23,038 nt of DNA from Dokdonella_A sp040005635 (GTDB lineage: Bacteria > Pseudomonadota > Gammaproteobacteria > Xanthomonadales > Rhodanobacteraceae). The DNA lies in the NCBI GenBank assembly GCA_040005635.1, contig JBDTYM010000062.1, positions 1-23,038 of the forward strand, read 5' to 3'. The notes below the pieces were generated by a model. The model saw nothing but the letters and a program-made list of their open reading frames with translations. It searched no databases and was not told where the DNA came from. Made by a program: the position numbers and the translations under genes. This document shows positions 6,721 to 13,268 of the stretch, piece after piece. The first letter of the stretch is position 1; each line of letters starts with the position of its first letter.

Positions 6721-7773
6721 CTACAACCCATGGATGCCGGCGCGGTTGCTCAGTATCTCGTCGACGACGCCGGGTGGGCAGTCGAAGTTGTCGTAGTACA
6801 ACCGATCGCGCGGCAGCCCGGCCTTTACGAATTCGCGCAGGCCGATGTCGATCATGGTCGGCGGCCCGCTCATGTAGACGTCGAATCCGCTCAGGTCAGG
6901 ATGGTCCTGCAGCAGCGCCTCATGCACCAGGCCGCTGCGCAGATCCTCGGCCTGCCCCGCTTGGGAAACGACCGCAACGAAGCGGAACGAGGCGATATCG
7001 CGCGCCCAGCGTTCGACCATTTCGCGTAGGTAAAGATCGGCAGGAACGCGTACGCCCCAGTAAAGCGTGATCGGCCGGCGCGTGCGGATATGCAGGAAAT
7101 GTTCGATCAGGGCCTTTACCGGAGCAAATCCGGTGCCCCCCGCCATCATGAGAATCGGCCGCTCGCTGTCCTCGCGCGGCACGAACGAGCCGATCGGACC
7201 TTCGATGCGCAGCACGCTGCCGGGTTCGATCGTGCCGAACACACTGCTGGTGAAACCACCGCCGACGACGCGGCGCACATGCAGGTCGATGCTGTGATCG
7301 TCGTGCGGCGCGTTCGCGATCGAGAACGCGCGCTCGCGCCCATCGCCGAGCAGCACGTGCAGATACTGCCCGGGCAAGCGGCGCATGCGATCGCCGCCCA
7401 TATCGGCCAGGGTCAGCTGGATCACATCGTCGCTGAGCTGCGCCTTGCTGACCACCTCCATCGTGAACAGGCGCCGCTGGATATCCGCGCCGGAGGCCAC
7501 TTCGCCGACCGCAATGACCAAATCAGTGGTGGGACGGATCTGGCACAACAGCACTTGTTGTCGACGTTCGACGGCGCTCGATGCGGCGGTCGGTGGCCCG
7601 CGCAGATACACGCATTCACCAGAAATGAGGGTTGCCTTGCAGCTGCCGCAGACGCCGCCCGGACACGCGTACGGAAATGCGAGGCCGGCGCGGAGAGCGG
7701 CCTGCAGGACGGTTTCGCCGGCTTCGACGGTGAAGTGCAGGCCGCTGGCCTGAAGGGTCACGGTATGGGACAC
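6721..7773 (-). CDS. 2Fe-2S/FAD/NAD(P)H oxidoreductase (annotated as CDP-6-deoxy-delta-3,4-glucoseen reductase type)
   Basis: 350 residues with three modules in order. A plant-type [2Fe-2S] ferredoxin domain (about 1-90) has ligands C37, C42, C45 and C77. An FAD-binding domain contains RAFSIANAP (the RxYS-like flavin motif). An NAD(P)H domain contains MMAGGTGFAPVKALIEH and ends with SGPPTMI and YYDNFD. The set is that of single-component reductases passing electrons from NAD(P)H through FAD to the iron-sulfur cluster. Database names for this subgroup cite the 3,6-dideoxyhexose enzyme AscD/E3, but no deoxysugar gene is nearby, so a general reductase partnering an unknown oxygenase or dehydratase is equally likely. 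Upstream of DUF2845, 72 bases apart; divergent from the thioesterase at 7896. Confidence 0.88.
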   Translation of the reverse strand: MSHTVTLQASGLHFTVEAGETVLQAALRAGLAFPYACPGGVCGSCKATLISGECVYLRGPPTAASSAVERRQQVLLCQIRPTTDLVIAVGEVASGADIQRRLFTMEVVSKAQLSDDVIQLTLADMGGDRMRRLPGQYLHVLLGDGRERAFSIANAPHDDHSIDLHVRRVVGGGFTSSVFGTIEPGSVLRIEGPIGSFVPREDSERPILMMAGGTGFAPVKALIEHFLHIRTRRPITLYWGVRVPADLYLREMVERWARDIASFRFVAVVSQAGQAEDLRSGLVHEALLQDHPDLSGFDVYMSGPPTMIDIGLREFVKAGLPRDRLYYDNFDCPPGVVDEILSNRAGIHGL

Positions 7774-7895
7774 CGACGGATTCTGACCGAAGCGCGTGAA
7801 TTTCCAAAACGCCCGTCTGCGTCCGCGAACACGTCAGCCTTCCCGCCACGGCCCGGAGTCGGTCTAATGCGCGCTCTGTCCGTGCGGAAATCGCC

Positions 7896-8336
7896 ATGAG
7901 CCTCTGGAAAAGTTCGACCGACCTCGACCGCATCAACAACTGGAACCGCAACACGCTGGTCGAGCATCTCGGCATGCGTGTGACCGAGATCGGCGACGAT
8001 TTCGTGCGTGGCACGATGCCGGTGGATGCGCGCACGCAGCAGCCGTTCGGGCTGCTGCATGGCGGCGCCTCGGTCGCGCTGGCCGAGACGCTCGGCAGTC
8101 TCGCCGGCAACTTGTGCATCGATCCGCAAGGTGAAATGGCGGTCGGTCTCGACATCAATGCCAACCACGTGCGCGGCATCACCAGCGGCGTCGTCACCGG
8201 CACGGCCAGGCCGCTGCACCTCGGCCGCACCACCCAGGTGTGGGAAATCCGCATAGAGGACGAGCGTGCACGGCTGATCTGCATTTCGCGGCTGACGCTG
8301 GCGGTGGTGCCGCGGCAGTCGCCGAAGGCCGTTTGA
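7896..8336 (+). CDS. Hotdog-fold acyl-CoA thioesterase, YdiI/MenI type
   Basis: 146 residues, aligning by eye along the whole length with E. coli YdiI, a 1,4-dihydroxy-2-naphthoyl-CoA thioesterase. Key pieces are MPVDARTQQPFGLLHGG with H55, and ASVALAETLGS with the catalytic acid E64, followed by GLDINANHVR and PLHLGRTTQVWEIRI. Members hydrolyse aromatic or short acyl-CoAs in the cytosol. No menaquinone gene is visible, so the physiological substrate is open. A GGAA ribosome site precedes the ATG, and TCTAAT at 7863-7868 is a possible -10. Its stop directly abuts the GTG start of srkA, so the two are very likely one transcript. Confidence 0.9.
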   Translation: MSLWKSSTDLDRINNWNRNTLVEHLGMRVTEIGDDFVRGTMPVDARTQQPFGLLHGGASVALAETLGSLAGNLCIDPQGEMAVGLDINANHVRGITSGVVTGTARPLHLGRTTQVWEIRIEDERARLICISRLTLAVVPRQSPKAV

Positions 8337-9293
8337 GTGGCGGTCAACGCAACGCCTTATGCGGGGCTTTCGCCGGACGTCGTGCTCGACGCCGTCGAAG
8401 AAGCCGGTTTCGAGACCGATGGTCGATTGCTCGAACTGGCAAGCTACGAAAACCGTGTCTACCAGGTCGGTCTGGAGGACAGCACACCGCTCGTCGCCAA
8501 GTTCTATCGCCCCGGCCGCTGGAGCGACGCGGCCATTGCCGAAGAGCACGCCTTCGCGCTCGAACTGGCTGCCGCGGAACTGCCCGTCATCGCACCGCTG
8601 CTCGTCGACGACATCACGCTGTTGTCGCACGCCGGTTTCCGCTACGCGCTGTACCCGCGTCGCGGCGGCCGCGCGCCGGAACTGGAATCGGCCGACCACC
8701 TGGCCTGGATGGGACGCCTGCTCGCGCGCATGCATGGCGTCGGCGCGCGTACCCGCTTCGCCTCGCGCGGCACCATCGACACCAACACGTTCATTCGCGA
8801 GGCCGCGCGCGCCGTGCTCGCCTCCGGCCTGCTGCCCGAGCGTCTTTTCGACACATACCGTGCGCGCAGCAGCGCGATCGCAACGACAATCGACGCGCGC
8901 ATCGCAGCGCTCGAACCGCTCACCCGCATCCGCCTGCACGGCGACTGCCACGCCGGCAACGTGCTGTGGACCGATTCCGGTCCGCACTTCGTCGACCTTG
9001 ATGACGCCCGCATGGGTCCGGCGGTGCAGGACCTGTGGATGCTGGCGCCTTCGGAACGCGCGCTCGATGCGCTGCTCGAAGGCTACGGCGAGTTCCGCGA
9101 CTTCGATCCGCGCGAACTCCGCCTGATCGAACCGCTGCGCATCATGCGCCAGGTGCACTGGGCCGGCTGGGTTGCAGCGCGCTGGCACGATCCGGCGTTT
9201 CCGCGCGCCTTCGCCTACGTCGGGGAAGCACGCTGGTGGGAGCAGCATTTGAATGATCTGGCCGAAGCCGAGTCGCAGCTGCAGGATGACTGA
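8337..9293 (+). CDS. srkA: Stress response serine/threonine kinase A (SrkA/YihE)
   Basis: 318 residues (E. coli SrkA is 328). The start is GTG at 8337, immediately after the preceding TGA, with GAAGG upstream. The aminoglycoside-phosphotransferase-like kinase fold is visible: VAKFYRPGRW with ATP-binding K55, the catalytic loop LHGDCHAGNVLW (D203, N207) and the metal-binding FVDLDDARMGPAVQDLW (D220). LAWMGRLLARMHGVGA and SRGTIDTNTFI are further family signatures. The family phosphorylates proteins and buffers cells against oxidative or envelope stress-induced death. dsbA, its common neighbour in enterobacteria, is absent here. Confidence 0.92.
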   Translation: MAVNATPYAGLSPDVVLDAVEEAGFETDGRLLELASYENRVYQVGLEDSTPLVAKFYRPGRWSDAAIAEEHAFALELAAAELPVIAPLLVDDITLLSHAGFRYALYPRRGGRAPELESADHLAWMGRLLARMHGVGARTRFASRGTIDTNTFIREAARAVLASGLLPERLFDTYRARSSAIATTIDARIAALEPLTRIRLHGDCHAGNVLWTDSGPHFVDLDDARMGPAVQDLWMLAPSERALDALLEGYGEFRDFDPRELRLIEPLRIMRQVHWAGWVAARWHDPAFPRAFAYVGEARWWEQHLNDLAEAESQLQDD

Positions 9294-9310
9294 TAGCAGA
9301 AGCGGAGCCT

Positions 9311-9412
9311 GAAACACGAAGGATACGAAAAGCACGAAGGAGAAAGCCGGCAGGCGGAAACAGGTCGCTCAATCTCCTCTTGCCTTGCTGTCTTTCGTCT
9401 CTTTCGTGTTTC
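9311..9412. repeat. Imperfect long palindrome with ACGAA/TTCGT units downstream of srkA
   Basis: The outer arms 9311-9331 and 9392-9412 are inverted copies: GAAACACGAA and TTCGTGTTTC match exactly, then a few mismatches, then ACGAAA/TTTCGT. A second inner pair AGGAGA (9338-9343) and TCTCCT (9373-9378) lies inside. The left arm holds repeated CACGAAGGA-like 9-mers; the right arm repeats TTTCGTxxx, which continues to about 9422. Composition differs from the surrounding genes. It may fold into a transcript-end stem-loop for srkA, but the form looks like a dispersed intergenic repeat. Confidence 0.7.
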
Positions 9413-9460
9413 AATCTTTCGTCCCAGCGAGCCCATTATTGCCACACCCGCGCAGGCCAA

Positions 9461-9475
9461 TGACGCGCCGCGTCA
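9461..9475. promoter_or_regulatory. Palindrome upstream of the acyltransferase gene
   Basis: TGACGCG and CGCGTCA flank a single C. It lies 25-40 bases before the ATG at 9501 and overlaps where a -35 would sit if TAACAT (9485-9490) is the -10. It could be a repressor operator. Short and unsupported by comparison. Confidence 0.35.
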
Positions 9476-9500
9476 AACTTCCGCTAACATGGCGGCTTCG

Positions 9501-10304
9501 ATGAACACCTCTGCCGAATCCCCCGCGCCGTCCACGTCCGGCGGTGCTCTGCGCCTGCTGCGCTACGCGATCCGCACACCGCTGCTGCTGCTGCACGTGC
9601 TAATCAGCGCCCCGCTCGGAGTGCTCGTGCTGAATCCGCTGGCCGCGCGCATTCCTGTCGGCACCACTTCGCTCGAAAAATTCATGATCCGCTGGTGGTC
9701 CGGCGTGCTGGTGCGCATCTTCGGCTTTCGCATCCGTCGCTTCGGCGAGCCATTGCCGGGTGCGGTGCTGTATGTCGCCAACCACATTTCCTGGCTCGAC
9801 ATCGAGCTGATGCACAGCCAACGTCCGGTCAGCTTCGTCGCCAAGAGCGAGATTGCCGGATGGCCCTTCGTCGGCTGGTTGTCCGGGCGTGCCGGCACGA
9901 TCTTCCACCGCCGCGGCAGCACCGATTCGCTCGCCACGGTGATGGCGACGGTGGTCGAGCGACTGCGCGCCGGCGAGCCGGTCGGCGTGTTCCCGGAAGG
10001 CGGCAGCGGTCACGGTGATCGCGTCGGCACCTTCCATGCGCGCATCTTTCAGACCGCGCTCGACGCGAATGTGCCGGTGCAACCGGTCGCGCTACGCTAC
10101 GGCCGCAATGGCACGCAGGACCCGCACGTGCCGTTCGGCGTCAAGGAAAGTTTCTTCGCGAACTTCCTGCGCATCCTCGGCGGACCGCCGATGGACGCCG
10201 AGATTCACTTTCTCGAGCCGGTGCCGGCAACGCCCGACGCGCGCAGGCGCATGGCCGAGGAAAGCCGTGCACGCATCGCCGGCCTGCTCCGCTATGGTGA
10301 CTGA
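9501..10304 (+). CDS. PlsC-type lysophospholipid acyltransferase
   Basis: 267 residues from the ATG at 9501; an ATG at 9489 is also in frame, but it overlaps a likely -10 (TAACAT) and has no ribosome site. A hydrophobic segment at about 24-46 anchors the protein to the inner membrane. The LPLAT domain has the catalytic HX4D box NHISWLD (H95, D100), then VAKSEIAGWPFVGWL and GTIFHRRGS (acyl-acceptor region) and the FPEGG box (164-168). Such enzymes transfer an acyl chain to 1-acylglycerol-3-phosphate or to ornithine-type lipids; the exact acceptor cannot be told. The stop overlaps the next gene by 11 bases. Confidence 0.88.
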   Translation: MNTSAESPAPSTSGGALRLLRYAIRTPLLLLHVLISAPLGVLVLNPLAARIPVGTTSLEKFMIRWWSGVLVRIFGFRIRRFGEPLPGAVLYVANHISWLDIELMHSQRPVSFVAKSEIAGWPFVGWLSGRAGTIFHRRGSTDSLATVMATVVERLRAGEPVGVFPEGGSGHGDRVGTFHARIFQTALDANVPVQPVALRYGRNGTQDPHVPFGVKESFFANFLRILGGPPMDAEIHFLEPVPATPDARRRMAEESRARIAGLLRYGD

Positions 10305-11349
10305 GGCGGCCGTGCGCGCGGCCGATTTCAATCCACCGCGCTGGCTGCGCAGTGCGCATGTGCAGTCGATGCTGGCCTCGAGCGGGCTGCGGCGCTGGAT
10401 ATCGCGGCATCACCGCACTGCAGTCGAACGCGACTCGATCGAGCATCTGCTCGACTGCGGCGACGGCGTACGCCTGCAGGGATTTCTTACGCGGCAGACC
10501 GCGCAACCCGCGGCGCGCGGTCTGGTCATCCTGCTGCACGGCTGGGAAGGCAGCGCGAATTCGGCGTATGTCGTCAACACCGGCGCGCGCCTGCTGCGCG
10601 AAGGCTTCGACCTGTTCCGCCTCAACCTGCGCGACCACGGCAACACGCTGCACCTCAATCGCGAGCTGTTCCATTCCTGCCGCATCGACGAGGTCGTCGG
10701 CGCGGTCGCGGCGATCCAGCGTGAGTTCCAACCGCGCGCGCTGGCCATCTCGGGCTTCTCGCTCGGCGGCAACTTCGCCTTGCGCGTCGCGCTGCGCGCA
10801 CCGCAGGCAGGTATCGCACTCGACTACGCGCTGGCGGTCTGTCCGGTCGTCAGCCCGGCCAGCGGCTTGTTCGGCATCGAGAACGGGCCGTGGTTCTATG
10901 AGCGTTATTTTTTATACAAGTGGAGAAGGTCGCTGCGCCGCAAGCGCGAACTCTTCCCCGACCTCGACTGGTTCTCGCCGCAGGACATGTCCGGCAACCT
11001 GCGCGAACTGACGCGAGCACTGGTATTGCGCCATACCGACTTCGGTTCGCTCGAGAATTATCTGGACGGCTATTCAATCGCCGGCGACATCCTGACCACA
11101 CTGCGCGTGCCGGCGACGATCCTGACGGCAGCCGACGATCCGATCATTCCGGTCGAGGACTTCCGCAAGCTCAAGCTACCGCCGCAGGTGGAACTCGAGA
11201 TCGCCGCGCACGGCGGCCACTGCGGCTTCATCGGCGACCTGTCGCTGCGCAGTTTCACCGAGGACTATATTGCGGAGCGGATGCTGACGCATCTACGCGA
11301 CGGCCTCAGCGAGACACAGCCAGATGGCCGCACGGCGGCGATGGCTTAG
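10294..11349 (+). CDS. YheT-family alpha/beta hydrolase
   Basis: 351 residues from the ATG at 10294 inside the acyltransferase end; the frame is open further upstream only as a shadow of that gene. Family marks are the N-terminal FNPPRWLRSAHVQSML, the oxyanion region LLHGWEGSANS (81-90), the nucleophile elbow GFSLGGN with S156, the acid at D281/D282 in TAADDPIIP, and the histidine in HGGHCGF (H309). This is COG0429-type. Members are esterase-like and often sit beside lipid genes; overlap with a PlsC-type gene suggests a shared membrane-lipid role, which is inference. Confidence 0.87.
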   Translation: MVTEAAVRAADFNPPRWLRSAHVQSMLASSGLRRWISRHHRTAVERDSIEHLLDCGDGVRLQGFLTRQTAQPAARGLVILLHGWEGSANSAYVVNTGARLLREGFDLFRLNLRDHGNTLHLNRELFHSCRIDEVVGAVAAIQREFQPRALAISGFSLGGNFALRVALRAPQAGIALDYALAVCPVVSPASGLFGIENGPWFYERYFLYKWRRSLRRKRELFPDLDWFSPQDMSGNLRELTRALVLRHTDFGSLENYLDGYSIAGDILTTLRVPATILTAADDPIIPVEDFRKLKLPPQVELEIAAHGGHCGFIGDLSLRSFTEDYIAERMLTHLRDGLSETQPDGRTAAMA

Positions 11350-11378
11350 CGCGCTGCCAGGCCTGAGTCAGCCCTTCT

Positions 11379-11405
11379 GACGTCATTGCTGCGCAAGCCG
11401 GAATG
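11379..11405. repeat. Single GTCATT...AATGAC hairpin repeat
   Basis: GTCATT and AATGAC arms enclose a partly paired GC-rich centre (GCGCAAGC). It shares its arms with the two elements at 11503-11607 and may serve as a transcript end for the YheT-type gene, although no T-run follows. Confidence 0.55.
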
Positions 11406-11502
11406 ACATCACGCGATCACATCGGCCGGAGCACTTGCGAGGCGTCGACGCAATCAGCCATCCGTCGCCGCGTGGCACCCCCCTCAGCGCACTCAAGGTA
11501 CG

Positions 11503-11607
11503 TCATTCCGGCGCATGCGGAAGAGCCTTGCCATGGCGAATGCCGGCCATCCATTGCGTTTCTGGGCGGCGCTGAAAAGTGAATGCCCGCGTCCGCGGGA
11601 ATGACGG
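11503..11607. repeat. REPIN/dRS3-like pair of inverted GTCATTCC repeats
   Basis: One end begins GTCATTCCGGCGCATGCGG. The other end, read on the minus strand, begins GTCATTCCCGCGGACGCGG; 16 of 19 bases agree. The two copies face each other across about 65 bases of unique sequence. Each copy is a small palindrome close to the Neisseria dRS3 form ATTCCC-N8-GGGAAT. Translating the minus strand gives the familiar spurious peptide VIPADAGIH, a hallmark of this repeat class in genome annotations. The rest of 11350-11636 holds no convincing gene. Confidence 0.7.
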
Positions 11608-11636
11608 GGTGCCGTCCTGGTTCGAGGCCTCCCGAC

Positions 11637-13115
11637 TCAATCCGCCGGCACCGTTCTTCCACGCGCCCATTCGCGCAACGCGGCAACGCGTTCGGCCATC
11701 AGCACCGACAGCGGCCGCGTGCTGCGCACTTCTGCAAGCAGCTGCTCCTGCGTCGGCGCTGATTTCCCGCCTGCCGCATACAGCGCGGCGACGACGATCT
11801 GCTCGATCTCGGCGCCGGAATAGCCGTCCGTGGCGGCAGCGAGTGCGGCGAGGTCGTAGTCATCCGCGCGCAGATCGCGGCGCACCAGATGCAAGCTGAA
11901 AATCTCCGCGCGCGTCGATGCGTCCGGCAGGTCGACGAAAAATACTTCATCGAAACGACCCTTGCGCAGCAGCTCGGCAGGCAAGGCCTGCACGTCGTTG
12001 GCGGTCGCGACCAGAAACACCGGCGCCTTGCGCTCGGCCATCCAGGTCAACAGATAGCCGAGCACGCGGCGCGAGACGCCGTCGTCGGCGCTGTCGGTCG
12101 CCAGCGCCTTCTCGATCTCGTCGATCCACAGCACGCAGGGCGCCAGCAGCTCGGCATTCCTCAGCGCCTCACGCAGGTTGCGCTCGGTCTCGCCGTGGTA
12201 CTTGTTGTAGAGCGTGCCGATGTCCAGACGCAGCAGCGGCACCGCGAAGCCGCCGGCCGTCGCTTTCGCCGCGAGGCTCTTGCCGCAGCCCTGCGCGCCG
12301 AGCAGAAGCACGCCCTTCGGCGGATCGAGCCGGGCGGCGAGCTTGTCGCCGAGGAACGCGGGCTTGCGCTGAGCGATCCACTGGCGCAAGCGGGCAAGCC
12401 CGGCGACGTTGGCGAACTGCGCGGTGTCGTATTCGAAATGCAGCAGCCCGGCGCGATCGAGCAGCGCGTACTTCGCCCGCGCGAGTTCCGGCAGGTCGGC
12501 TGCGGTCAGCGCGCCATCGTCGTAGATGAGCTTGCGCACGATGCGGCGCGCGTCGTCGAGATTCAGGCCCTTGAGGTTGCGCACGACCGCGCGCGCCGCG
12601 TCGGCATCGACGACGACGCGGCGACCGTCGTTCTCGCGTGAATAATTGAAGGCCTCTTCGCGCACCAGCGCCGCGATCGCGTCCGCGTCGGGCAGCGCGA
12701 ACTCGAAGCGGGTCGCCGCCGCGTCGAGTTCGGGCGGCAGTTCATAGCCTGCGCCGACCAGCACCAGGGTGTGCTCGGCGCAATCTTGCCGCTGCACGAT
12801 TTCGCGCAGCAGGCGCAACGTCATCGGATAGCGCAAATACGGCTGGAAATCCAGCAGCAGGTAAACTCCAGGGGCGCGCTGCTGCTTGATCGCCTGCAGC
12901 ATCAGGCTCGCATCCGGCGGTGTCTCGCGCTCTTCCTCGGGATCGAAGTCGAGGCGCTTCAGACCATCGGTGATGCTCCAGCGATAGAGCGGTCGCAGCG
13001 ACTGTGCAATCGCGTGGCGGAAGCCGTCGATCACCCGCGTTTCGGCGGCGGAATCGACCAGCAGCAGCGGTGTGCGTGCGCGCAGCAGGGTGACGAGATC
13101 CTGGTGAGTGGGCAC
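11637..13115 (-). CDS. AAA-family ATPase of the Ycf46 type
   Basis: 492 residues from the GTG at 13115, chosen because the family-like start (PTHQDLVTLLRARTPLLLVDS) begins there; a TTG at 13154 would add 13 unlikely residues. The N-terminal half is a degenerate P-loop-like domain (about 1-225). The C-terminal AAA module has Walker A GAQGCGKS (K279), Walker B LWIDEIE (D332, E333), the arginine-rich segment SRRVLGYLLTWM and the sensor/GRFDEVFFVDLP region, followed by a helical lid (DYDLAALAAATDGYSGAEIEQ). This matches chloroplast Ycf46 and its bacterial relatives, thought to be non-proteolytic AAA chaperones whose clients are unknown. No ribosome site is obvious. It is divergent from the TPR-sulfotransferase gene. 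Confidence 0.87.
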   Translation of the reverse strand: MPTHQDLVTLLRARTPLLLVDSAAETRVIDGFRHAIAQSLRPLYRWSITDGLKRLDFDPEEERETPPDASLMLQAIKQQRAPGVYLLLDFQPYLRYPMTLRLLREIVQRQDCAEHTLVLVGAGYELPPELDAAATRFEFALPDADAIAALVREEAFNYSRENDGRRVVVDADAARAVVRNLKGLNLDDARRIVRKLIYDDGALTAADLPELARAKYALLDRAGLLHFEYDTAQFANVAGLARLRQWIAQRKPAFLGDKLAARLDPPKGVLLLGAQGCGKSLAAKATAGGFAVPLLRLDIGTLYNKYHGETERNLREALRNAELLAPCVLWIDEIEKALATDSADDGVSRRVLGYLLTWMAERKAPVFLVATANDVQALPAELLRKGRFDEVFFVDLPDASTRAEIFSLHLVRRDLRADDYDLAALAAATDGYSGAEIEQIVVAALYAAGGKSAPTQEQLLAEVRSTRPLSVLMAERVAALREWARGRTVPAD

Positions 13116-13170
13116 AGCGGTCGGCGGTCGATGTCGGCAGGGAGGACAGCGCAATTCGCGCTGCGCGCAA

Positions 13171-13192
13171 GCCTAGCATGCCCGCATCAGGC
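13171..13192. promoter_or_regulatory. Divergent intergenic region: imperfect inverted repeat and possible -10
   Basis: GCCT-N3-ATGC (13171-13181) faces GCAT-N1-AGGC (13184-13192). Directly after it CATAAT (13192-13197) matches the -10 consensus at 5 of 6 for the plus-strand operon. The asymmetric spacing of the arms makes an operator role uncertain. Confidence 0.3.
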
Positions 13193-13268
13193 ATAATTCC
13201 GCGGCTCCGTGCGGCGGCTTTTGCTGCCGCGTCCCGTGTTCAATCCCACCGCAAACGCAGTCCAATCC

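Noticed and set aside
7090..7899. 269-residue plus-strand open frame
   Set aside because: Antisense to the 2Fe-2S/FAD reductase, whose cofactor motifs are complete.
7758..9335. 525-residue minus-strand open frame
   Set aside because: Antisense to the YdiI-like thioesterase and srkA, both strongly recognisable. Long open antisense frames are expected at this GC content.
11417..11686. 89-residue minus-strand frame containing VIPADAGIH
   Set aside because: This is the translation of the GTCATTCC repeats, a known source of spurious gene calls.
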